DNA of 64,000 nt from JAVBLU01 sp031553225 (lineage in GTDB: Bacteria; Bacillota; Clostridia; Christensenellales; UBA1750). Below, one piece after another: positions 1-6,797 of the stretch (positions are counted from its first letter, which is position 1; each line of letters opens with the position of its first letter). The notes beneath the pieces are model-generated. The model was not told the DNA's origin, did no database searches, and was given only the letters and a program-made list of their open reading frames with translations. The translations under genes and the position numbers were made by a program. The stretch lies in assembly GCA_031553225.1 (NCBI GenBank), contig JAVBLU010000024.1:40434-104433 (forward strand), read 5' to 3'.

Positions 1-902
1 CTTGCGGCCAAACCGGGCGCGCCGCGGTGCTGCTGCCCGAAACGCTGCATCCGCAGTACCGCCAGGTGGCGCATACTTACGCGCGTTTCTGCGGCCAGCA
101 GGTGCGCACGTTGCCCTGCCCGAACGGCCGGATGGACACAAACGAGGCGGCGAAGATGCTCTCCGGCGATGTGGCCGCGCTTGTGGTGCCTTCACCTAAT
201 TTTTTTGGCATTGTAGAGGACATGGCGGCCCTTTCGCAGGCGGCGCACGCAGCCGGTGCGGCTCTCATCGCCTGCACAGACCCGATTTCTCTGGGAATCC
301 TGGAAGCGCCCGGCATGCTATCCGCGGACATCTGCGTAGGCGACGGCCAGGCTTTGGGCAATCCGATGGGCTTTGGCGGCCCGCACTTCGGTTTCCTAAC
401 CGCCAAGGACGCTTACCTGCGCCGCATGCCCGGCCGCATCTGCGGCGAGACGTTAGACAGGGAGGGACGGCGCGGCTATGTGCTCACGCTGCAAACGCGC
501 GAGCAGCACATTCGCCGTGAGAAGGCCACGAGCAACATCTGTTCCAACCAGGCGCTGTGCGCGCTGCGCGCAGGCATGTACCTGGCGCTGATGGGCGATC
601 AGGGCCTTGCCCGGACGGCGCACCTGTGCCTGAGCAAGGCGCACGCGCTGCGCGACAGGCTTCTGGACACCGGCAAATTCGCGCCTCTGTACGGCGGGCC
701 GTTCTTTAAGGAGTTTGCCCTCGCCTACAAAGGCGACGTGGCCAAGCTGAACGCGCGTTTGCTTGGCATGGGGTATCTGGGCGGCTATGCCCTGGAGCAG
801 GATTATCCGCAGCTTGCAGGCGGCATGCTCTTCGCCGTCACCGAGAAGCGCACGGCGGCCGAGATCGCCGACTTTGTAGCGAAGGTGGTGGCACTGTCAT
901 GA
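1..902 (+). CDS. gcvPA: Glycine dehydrogenase (decarboxylating) subunit 1, 5' end missing
   Basis: This is the N-terminal half of the split glycine cleavage P-protein. With GcvPB it decarboxylates glycine on PLP and passes the aminomethyl group to the lipoylated H-protein. The reading frame is already open at base 3, so the gene begins outside the window and about 300 codons are visible. Recognisable family segments are the GNPMGFGGPHFGFL loop, the REQHIRREKATSNICSNQ stretch and the C-terminal segment with FAVTEKRT. Its stop overlaps the start of gcvPB by four bases (ATGA), so the two halves are translationally coupled, as usual in Firmicutes. The T- and H-protein genes probably lie upstream, outside the window. 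Confidence 0.95.
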   Translation, partial: CGQTGRAAVLLPETLHPQYRQVAHTYARFCGQQVRTLPCPNGRMDTNEAAKMLSGDVAALVVPSPNFFGIVEDMAALSQAAHAAGAALIACTDPISLGILEAPGMLSADICVGDGQALGNPMGFGGPHFGFLTAKDAYLRRMPGRICGETLDREGRRGYVLTLQTREQHIRREKATSNICSNQALCALRAGMYLALMGDQGLARTAHLCLSKAHALRDRLLDTGKFAPLYGGPFFKEFALAYKGDVAKLNARLLGMGYLGGYALEQDYPQLAGGMLFAVTEKRTAAEIADFVAKVVALS

Positions 903-2389
903 CGGGTAAGCCATACTCACCCGCGTTCGCCTTCGCCGAAGGCACGCTTCCCGAGCCGCTCATCTTTGATTTATCCGCCCCCGGCCGCACGGCGCTGTGC
1001 ATGCCCGCGTGCGACGTGCCTGCGTGCGACGCCTCTGTAGCGCTGCCTGGCTGCGCTCTGCGCGCCGCGCCCGCCGGTCTGCCTGAAATATCCCAGGTGG
1101 ACGCCGTGCGCCACTACACGCATCTCTCCCAGCGCAACTATGGCGTGGACGGGGGATTCTATCCGCTGGGCTCCTGCACCATGAAATTCAACCCCAAGGT
1201 GAACGAGGAAGCCGCGGCGCTTCCCGGTTTCGCCAGCGCCCATCCGCTCGCGCCGGACAGCGCCGTGCAGGGGTGCCTGCAAGTGATGAGCGAGCTTTCG
1301 GCGATGCTGTGCGAGATCACCGGCATGGCCGGGTTTTCCCTGCAGCCCGCGGCGGGCGCGCACGGCGAGCTGGCGGGCATGATGATCATGCGCGCCTATC
1401 ACGAGCACCGGGGCGACAGCGCCCGTCGAAGCGTGCTCATCCCTGATGCAGCGCATGGCACCAATCCCGCTTCCGCGGCGGTGGCCGGCCTAAAAGTCGT
1501 GCAGATCCCAACAAACGAGCAGGGCGGCGTGGACATTGGCGCTCTGCGCGCGGCCATGGGGCCAGACGTGGCGGGCCTGATGCTGACCAACCCGAACACG
1601 CTGGGCCTGTTCGAGCCGAACATCAGGGAGGTCGCCGACATTGTACATGCCGGCGGAGGCCTTCTATACTACGACGGGGCGAATCTGAACGCCGTAATGG
1701 GCCGCGCGCGGCCGGGCGACATGGGTTTTGACATCGTGCATCTGAACCTGCACAAAACGTTTTCCACCCCGCACGGCGGCGGCGGCCCGGGCAGTGGCCC
1801 TGTGGGCGTGTGCGCGTCCCTCGTGCCCTTCCTGCCGGGCCCTCTTTCGGCCCCTACAGGGGATGGGTATGCGCTTGCGCAGCCCGATGCGCGCAGCATC
1901 GGCCGCGTACGCGCCTTCCACGGCAACTTCCTGGTCGCGCTGCGCGCCTACGTCTACATCCGTACGCTGGGCGCGTCCGGCCTTCGGGACGCCAGCGAAA
2001 ACGCCGTGCTAAACGCCAACTACGTTCTGCACCGTCTGAAGGGCAAGTACCTTGTGCCCTTCGAACGGCTGTGCATGCACGAGGCTGTGTTCTCCGGCCT
2101 GCGTGACAAGTCCACGCACATGACCACGCTGGACGTGGCAAAACGGCTGCTGGACTACGGCTTCCATCCGCCCACGGTGTACTTCCCGCTCATTGTGAAG
2201 GAAGCGCTTATGGTGGAGCCCACCGAAACGGAATCGCGCGAGACGCTGGACGCTTTTTGCGACGCGCTTCTGCAGATCGCCGACGAAGCCGTCGCATCGC
2301 CCGAGCTGCTTACCTCGGCCCCGCACGCCGCGCCCGTCACCCGCCTGGACGAGACGCGCGCCGCGCGCACACCCCGCCTGAAGGCATAG
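899..2389 (+). CDS. gcvPB: Glycine dehydrogenase (decarboxylating) subunit 2
   Basis: This 496-residue protein is the PLP-binding half of the split glycine cleavage P-protein. The Schiff-base lysine is K286, in the NLHKTFSTPHGGGGPG motif, and the preceding YDGANLNA segment is also typical. Other family marks are NYGVDGGFYPLGSCTMKFNP near residue 85 and FHGNFLVALRAYVYIRTLG. The start ATG overlaps the gcvPA stop. The C-terminal 40 residues are rich in Ala and Arg and look like a lineage-specific tail. The gene is followed by a hairpin that ends transcription from both sides. Confidence 0.96.
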   Translation: MTGKPYSPAFAFAEGTLPEPLIFDLSAPGRTALCMPACDVPACDASVALPGCALRAAPAGLPEISQVDAVRHYTHLSQRNYGVDGGFYPLGSCTMKFNPKVNEEAAALPGFASAHPLAPDSAVQGCLQVMSELSAMLCEITGMAGFSLQPAAGAHGELAGMMIMRAYHEHRGDSARRSVLIPDAAHGTNPASAAVAGLKVVQIPTNEQGGVDIGALRAAMGPDVAGLMLTNPNTLGLFEPNIREVADIVHAGGGLLYYDGANLNAVMGRARPGDMGFDIVHLNLHKTFSTPHGGGGPGSGPVGVCASLVPFLPGPLSAPTGDGYALAQPDARSIGRVRAFHGNFLVALRAYVYIRTLGASGLRDASENAVLNANYVLHRLKGKYLVPFERLCMHEAVFSGLRDKSTHMTTLDVAKRLLDYGFHPPTVYFPLIVKEALMVEPTETESRETLDAFCDALLQIADEAVASPELLTSAPHAAPVTRLDETRAARTPRLKA

Positions 2390-2402
2390 CGCAACAAAGG
2401 AA

Positions 2403-2423
2403 ACACCCCGCCGGGCGGGGTGT
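2403..2423. terminator. Bidirectional hairpin between convergent genes
   Basis: A 10-base GC-rich inverted repeat (ACACCCCGCC / GGCGGGGTGT) sits between the gcvPB stop and the end of the minus-strand isochorismatase-like gene. There is no long T-run, so termination efficiency is uncertain. Confidence 0.6.
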
Positions 2424-2450
2424 GATAGAGGAACGGCCGCAGGACGCAGA

Positions 2451-2984
2451 CTAGTTGCTAACGCTCACCTGGCAGCTGCGCAGCACCGTAAGCGCCGCCT
2501 GATGCGCCTCCGGCGACGTGCCTGCGCAGCAGCCGCCGTCCACAGCCAGCAAAATCTCCGGAAAGTGCGCCTTCAGCAGCAGGGCGTTTGAGACGACGCA
2601 GATGTCCGTGCACACGCCGCACAGCTCGATCTGCTCGACCGGGTGCCGGGCAAGTTCCGCGCGCACCAACTCCACCAGATGAACGCTTGCGAAAGCACTC
2701 TTGTGCAGGCGAACGGCGCGCGTCCCGGCCGCGACCTGCACGTCCGGGCACACGCCCTGCCCCCAGGTTCCCTCGATGCAGTGCGGAACGGGCAGGAAAA
2801 GCCCTTCCTGCGTGCGCAGGTATCCTTGGCCGTGCGTGTCCTGGGTGAGGACGATCAGCGTCCCTTCCTCCGCCTCGCGCACCTTCCGGGCGACCAGCGG
2901 CACAACCGCCTGCGCCTCGGGGCTGCCCAGCGCGCCCGTCACGAAATCATTCTGCATGTCCACCACCACGAGCAGCCTGCTCAT
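2451..2984 (-). CDS. Isochorismatase-fold cysteine hydrolase (nicotinamidase-like)
   Basis: This 177-residue protein belongs to the isochorismatase/nicotinamidase superfamily, which hydrolyses amides or related substrates with a Cys nucleophile. The catalytic triad can be read directly: D9 in VVVDMQNDF, K95 in LHKSAF, and C125 in LCGVCTDICV. The length suits a PncA-type enzyme that turns nicotinamide into nicotinate for NAD salvage. The exact substrate is inferred, because ureidoacrylate or N-carbamoyl hydrolases share the triad. It is a single gene, divergent from the GPH transporter and convergent with gcvPB. Confidence 0.85.
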   Translation of the reverse strand: MSRLLVVVDMQNDFVTGALGSPEAQAVVPLVARKVREAEEGTLIVLTQDTHGQGYLRTQEGLFLPVPHCIEGTWGQGVCPDVQVAAGTRAVRLHKSAFASVHLVELVRAELARHPVEQIELCGVCTDICVVSNALLLKAHFPEILLAVDGGCCAGTSPEAHQAALTVLRSCQVSVSN

Positions 2985-3038
2985 CTGTCGTCGCCTCCAT
3001 CAGAGTGCAGCATATCGGCGCATGCGCCTTATGTTCAT

Positions 3039-3044
3039 TATACT
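3039..3044 (+). promoter_or_regulatory. Possible -10 box (TATACT) for the GPH transporter
   Basis: TATACT lies 43 bases before the ATG at 3088. No convincing -35 stands 17 bases upstream. Because a transcript would begin near 3051, this box argues against the in-frame upstream ATGs at 3022 and 3031 as starts. Confidence 0.35.
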
Positions 3045-3087
3045 GTGGTTTTGGGCAAAAACAACCCAGCGGACGGAGGCGGGCCAC

Positions 3088-4386
3088 ATGCAGAGCGAAT
3101 CGCAGCGCGTAGGTTTACGGGAGCGTTACCTGTACACGCAGGGTATGCTCGGGCAGAACATCATCTTCAACTGCATCAACTCCTTTCTCAGCGTGTTCTA
3201 TACGGACATTCTGCTCATCGCGCCCGCCTCGGCCAGCCTGCTGTTTTTGGTCGCCCGTCTCTGGGACGCGGTAAACGACCCGATGATGGGCAGCATCGCC
3301 GACCGGACGCGCACGCGCTATGGCAAGTTCAAGCCGTACCTGATGACGTTTGCCGTCCCCATCGGCATCATATCGGTGCTGTGCTTTACAGGCAGCGGCC
3401 TGCCGTCGCAGTGGCGTCTTGTTTACGCCTATGCCACCTATATCGCCTGGGGCATGCTGTACACCGTGTGCGACATCCCCATCTGGGCTATGTGCTCCGT
3501 CATCTCCTCAAGCGAGCAGGAGCGCACGGTCGTCCTCAGCTGGATCAAGGTGGGCGCGACGCTGGGCGCGGGGATTGTGCTCGTGTTCGGCATCAAGGTG
3601 ATCGGCTGGTTCGGCGGGCTGTCCGTTGCGGCGGCTTATTGGAAGAGCGCGCTGGTCATGTGCGGCGCGGGCGCGCTGTTCATGCAGCTGGCCGCCTTTG
3701 CCGTGCAGGAGCGCGTGCTTCCGCCCAAGGCGAAAGTGTCGGTGCTGAGCAACCTGCAGGTCATCTACCGCAATCTGCCGCTGCTGCTGCTCATCCTGGC
3801 CTCGCTCGTGTCCAACTTTGCAGGCGGTATCCGCACGGCGGTGCAGCTGTACTACGCCAAGTACGTGCTGCTGAACGAGGGTTTGATGATGGGCATCGCC
3901 GCCGCGGCCATCGGGCTGATGCTTGTGGGCATGGCACTCACGCCGCTGCTCACCAAGCGTTATTCCAACAAGACCATCTTCATCGCCTCCACGCTTGGCG
4001 CGTCGTTCTTTCATCTGATCGCCTTTGTCGCCGGGTACGCAAACCTCCCGCTGCTCATCGCCCTGCTTTCCGTGGGCGTTGGGTTTACCGGCGTGAACAC
4101 GATTGTGATGACCGCCCTGCTCATCGACACGCTGGATTTTGCCAATCGTAAGCTGGGGATACGCGGCGAGGGAATCGCGTTTTCCACGCAGACGCTCGTG
4201 GTCAAGCTCTCCTCAGCCATAGCTGCCTCGCTCGTACTGGGCGTGCTCCAGTTCATGCGCTATGTGCCCAACGCACTGCAAACGCTGCGCGTTATGCAGG
4301 GCATGCATGGCCTTATGTTCCTGGTGCCCGCGCTCGCTTATGGCCTGGCGGCCCTTCCCATCCTGTTTTACCGCCTGGGCCGGTAA
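3088..4386 (+). CDS. GPH-family (MelB-type) sugar:cation symporter
   Basis: This 432-residue polytopic membrane protein has about 12 hydrophobic segments and belongs to the glycoside-pentoside-hexuronide:cation symporter branch of the MFS. Marks are ARLWDAVNDPMMGSIADRTRTRYGKFKPYL near residue 55 and a later segment around NRKLGIRGEGIAFSTQTLVVK. The start at 3088 has GGAGG seven bases upstream. It probably imports a sugar or uronide by cation symport; the substrate cannot be read. The sialidase-like gene and a broken DapA-type aldolase follow on the same strand, so it may once have fed an aldolase-dependent sugar-acid pathway. Confidence 0.85.
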   Translation: MQSESQRVGLRERYLYTQGMLGQNIIFNCINSFLSVFYTDILLIAPASASLLFLVARLWDAVNDPMMGSIADRTRTRYGKFKPYLMTFAVPIGIISVLCFTGSGLPSQWRLVYAYATYIAWGMLYTVCDIPIWAMCSVISSSEQERTVVLSWIKVGATLGAGIVLVFGIKVIGWFGGLSVAAAYWKSALVMCGAGALFMQLAAFAVQERVLPPKAKVSVLSNLQVIYRNLPLLLLILASLVSNFAGGIRTAVQLYYAKYVLLNEGLMMGIAAAAIGLMLVGMALTPLLTKRYSNKTIFIASTLGASFFHLIAFVAGYANLPLLIALLSVGVGFTGVNTIVMTALLIDTLDFANRKLGIRGEGIAFSTQTLVVKLSSAIAASLVLGVLQFMRYVPNALQTLRVMQGMHGLMFLVPALAYGLAALPILFYRLGR

Positions 4387-4441
4387 CGTACGCGCTGACA
4401 GCGAATCAGCTTGTTAATCATTCCATTATCTTTCGTCATTT

Positions 4442-4447
4442 TATAAT
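4442..4447 (+). promoter_or_regulatory. Consensus -10 box TATAAT upstream of the sialidase-like gene
   Basis: This is a perfect TATAAT in a locally AT-rich patch, about 120 bases before the GTG at 4570. The best -35 candidate (TTCCAT, 4421-4426) is poor and spaced only 15 bases away. Confidence 0.35.
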
Positions 4448-4555
4448 GCAGGTGAAGTGGCTGGGCTACAGTCCGACGCGCAGGTCTTCAAGCGGATACT
4501 GGACCGCACCAACGCGGAGATTGTGGTGGAAGCCACCCTGAACGGCGACCGATGA
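4448..4555 (+). pseudogene. Orphan C-terminal-like coding fragment, unassigned
   Basis: An open frame with protein-like codon use reads SDAQVFKRILDRTNAEIVVE and ends with NGDR and a TGA at 4553-4555. It has no start codon: the frame is closed upstream by TAA at 4415-4417. The TGA overlaps an ATG at 4552. I do not recognise the family. It could be the tail of a deleted gene, or untranslated leader that merely looks coding. Its position beside another eroded gene in the same group favours a deletion remnant. Confidence 0.3.
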
Positions 4556-4569
4556 TTGGAGGTACGGCC

Positions 4570-5562
4570 GTGACGACGCTGATCAGAGCGAAACAGCACA
4601 TCTGCCGGCCGGGCGCGTACTTTCGCAGCTGTCACGCGTCCACGCTGACGCGCCTGCAGGACGGAACTATTGCTGCCGCGTGGTTCGCCGGCAGCCATGA
4701 AAACCACGTGGACGTGGGCATTTGGCTGAGCACGTGCGAAGGCGGCGTGTTTACTGCGCCGCGGCTTGTGGCGTCCGACCCGGAGTGGCCCTGCTGGAAC
4801 CCCGTGCTCCACCTGGGCCGCAACGGGCTTTTGTACCTGTTCTACAAAGTGGGCGAGACGCCCGACGTATGGCACACCATGCTGATGGTCTCGCGGGACA
4901 ACGCGCACACTTGGTCCCAGCCGCGTATTCTCGTTCCGGGCGACGACTGTGGGCGCGGACCGGCCAAAAACAAGCTTCTTGTACGCGCTGACGGCGCGTG
5001 GCTGGCTCCGGGCAGCCGCGAGACGAAGGGGCTTTGGGAATCCTTTGTGGACATCTCCGCGGACAAGGGCGCCACCTGGCGTCAAACTCCTAACGTACCC
5101 ACGGACCGTACGCAGATGAAGGGCGCGGGCATAATTCAACCCACGCTATGGGCGTCCTCGCCCGGCGATGTGCATATGCTGCTGCGTTCCAGCGAGGGGT
5201 GCATATACAGAAGCGATTCTACGGACGGCGGGGAGACCTTTTGCGCTGCCTACCGTACAAACCTGCCCAACAACAACAGCGGGCTGGACGCCGTCCGCAT
5301 GCAAAACGGCGCGCTCGCCCTCGTGTACAATCCCGTAGACGTTAACTGGGGCGCCCGCACACCCCTGTCGCTGGCGATCTCGGCCGATAACGGTGTCACC
5401 TGGCCCGTGCAGCAAGTGCTGGAGGAGAACCTAGCGCCCCTTCACCGCGAAGACGGCGAGTTCAGCTATCCGGCCGTCATCGCCCACGCGGATCGGTTGC
5501 ACATCACATACACCTGGCGGCGCAAAACGGTGGAGTACATGGAAATCGAGGTAAAGGCGTGA
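4570..5562 (+). CDS. Sialidase/BNR-repeat-like exo-glycosidase, cytoplasmic
   Basis: This protein of about 330 residues has the six-bladed sialidase-like fold seen in BNR-repeat families. Asp-box-like repeats can be seen: SRDNAHTWSQPRIL, SADKGATWRQTP, STDGGETFCAAY and SADNGVTWPVQQ. A catalytic-type R/D and the FSYPAVI...TYTWRR end are typical of bacterial 'exo-alpha-sialidase' annotations. There is no signal peptide. The GTG at 4570 is chosen because GGAGGT lies seven bases upstream; an in-frame ATG at 4552 has no ribosome site. A real sialidase activity is not proved, because many of these proteins act on other sugars. It sits between a GPH symporter and a dead DapA/NanA-type lyase gene. Confidence 0.72.
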   Translation: MTTLIRAKQHICRPGAYFRSCHASTLTRLQDGTIAAAWFAGSHENHVDVGIWLSTCEGGVFTAPRLVASDPEWPCWNPVLHLGRNGLLYLFYKVGETPDVWHTMLMVSRDNAHTWSQPRILVPGDDCGRGPAKNKLLVRADGAWLAPGSRETKGLWESFVDISADKGATWRQTPNVPTDRTQMKGAGIIQPTLWASSPGDVHMLLRSSEGCIYRSDSTDGGETFCAAYRTNLPNNNSGLDAVRMQNGALALVYNPVDVNWGARTPLSLAISADNGVTWPVQQVLEENLAPLHREDGEFSYPAVIAHADRLHITYTWRRKTVEYMEIEVKA

Positions 5563-6052
5563 ATGCCCTTATCCGCTCATGCGCCTGCTGACGCCCGGAG
5601 CTGGGCGCGCTGGCGGCCGATCCAAGCTACGCCTACTTTAGGGACACTGCATGATGGAGCCGACTAAGGGCAAGAACGCCGCCGCGCGCGGCACGCGCAT
5701 GAGCGTGCTGAACGCCAACGCCGCTCCTCTGCTCGATTCGCTGCGCACGGGCGCGGACGGTTGCTGCGGCGTGATAGCGAACACGCATCCCAAGCTGTAT
5801 GCCTGGCTGTATGAGCAGAATGACGGTCCGGGCATGCATAGCGACAGGCACGAGCTCTCCGTTTATCTCTCAGCCGTGTCCGTGGTGGAAGCGCGTGCCT
5901 ATCCGGTGTGCGCCAAATATGATCCGCAGCAGTGCGGGTTGCCCATCACCACGTACGCACGCGGCGAGTCTGACCTTCAGGAGGCCAACCGCGCCGAAGT
6001 GGTCGCTCTGCTGCGCACCTTGCGCAGAATCGAGGAGCGCTTGAGGCTGTAG
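5563..6052 (+). pseudogene. Eroded C-terminal part of a DapA/NanA-family aldolase
   Basis: Three successive frames carry matches to the C-terminal third of dihydrodipicolinate synthase/N-acetylneuraminate lyase family proteins. ECPYPLMRLLTP is read right after the sialidase stop. LGALAADPSYAYFRDTA follows from about 5598 and ends in TGA at 5652. LNANAAPLLDSLRTGADG through GLPITTYARGESDLQEANR continues to 6052. The first two-thirds of the usual 300 residues, including the catalytic lysine region, are gone. At least two frameshifts separate the pieces. The 133-residue frame from 5651 to 6052 might be called a hypothetical gene, but it begins in the middle of a domain. Confidence 0.75.
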
Positions 6053-6063
6053 CTTCCAAACGA

Positions 6064-6099
6064 CGCGAAAGGACCCGGCCGCGGCCGGGTCCTTTCGCG
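6064..6099. terminator. Strong bidirectional hairpin terminator
   Basis: A near-perfect 17-base palindrome (CGCGAAAGGACCCGGCC and its complement, two-base centre) lies between the aldolase remnant and the minus-strand LURP-one-like gene. The GAAAGG/CCTTTC edge gives a short U-rich tail both ways. Confidence 0.75.
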
Positions 6100-6239
6100 T
6101 GCTGAAAAATCTGTTCGCCGTGTGGCGTATATAACGCACCCGACAAAGGCACGTAGGCTTTGGCCGGCAATGCGGGCCTGCTTTGAGCCGTGTTGTCAAC
6201 CCTTGGCGTGCAGCCACGGCCCAAAGGCCGGCCGTCGCA

Positions 6240-6713
6240 TCAGCGGCGGGCGGCGTCCAGAACGCAGTCGATGGCGAGCACCACCGCGAGCAGAAGCGTT
6301 ACGTCCGCGTCCGGCGAAATATCCAGCTCGTAGCTGTCGCCCCACGTGAACCACGCCTTGGCGATGGTGGCCAGCGTCCGGCCTGCGTGCGTCACCTCAT
6401 AATCGTGCGACATAAAATCGCCGCGCACCTGCCAGCCAAGGCCTTCTATGATGAAACTCTGCCGGAAGAAGGTGAACTCCCGCACGATGCGGGCGACCTC
6501 GCGCCCGTTCATCTCTACGTCGAAGGAAGCGGGAAAGCTGAACAGCCGCTGCCGCACGAAGGCAAGCTCCTGGCCCTGCGCATCCATCACGTGAAGCTTT
6601 CGGCCCAAGGCAAAAACTTCGCCCTCCACAAAAAAACGGTCCGCACCCGTCTCATCCTTCACGGTAAACTGCCCGCCCAGGGCGAACACGCGCTGCTTCA
6701 TGTATAGCTTCAA
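6240..6713 (-). CDS. LURP-one-related / YxjI-type protein
   Basis: This 157-residue protein has the beta-barrel fold of the LURP-one/tubby-like (DUF567, YxjI) family. Repeating strands can be seen: FTVKDETGADRFFVEGEVFALGRKLHVMDAQG, then FDVEMNGREVARIVREF and YEVTHAGRTLATIAKAWFTWGDSYELDI. The C-terminus ends in a short hydrophobic stretch (VTLLLAVVLAIDCVLDA). The cellular role of the family in bacteria is not established. The start is uncertain: TTG at 6713 keeps the MKLYMKQR reading with AGG upstream, and ATG at 6701 is four codons later. An extended -10 (TGGTATACT on the minus strand, box at 6737-6742) precedes it, divergent from the GH78 promoter. Confidence 0.75.
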   Translation of the reverse strand: MKLYMKQRVFALGGQFTVKDETGADRFFVEGEVFALGRKLHVMDAQGQELAFVRQRLFSFPASFDVEMNGREVARIVREFTFFRQSFIIEGLGWQVRGDFMSHDYEVTHAGRTLATIAKAWFTWGDSYELDISPDADVTLLLAVVLAIDCVLDAARR

Positions 6714-6747
6714 ACCGACACCTGCCCTTCACTGGCAGTATACCATG

Positions 6748-6776
6748 TTTACACCGCGCAGGGTAGCTGATATGAT
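6748..6776 (+). promoter_or_regulatory. Sigma-A-type promoter of the plus-strand GH78 gene
   Basis: TTTACA (6748-6753), a 17-base spacer and TATGAT (6771-6776). The predicted transcript start is near 6783, which rules out an ATG at 6783 and supports the ATG at 6798. Confidence 0.7.
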
Positions 6777-6797
6777 GGAGGCATGGGAGGGATTGAC

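Noticed and set aside
2643..4151. Plus-strand frame of about 500 codons across the isochorismatase-like and GPH genes
   Set aside because: It is antisense to one gene and out of frame in the other; the GPH frame is the real one.
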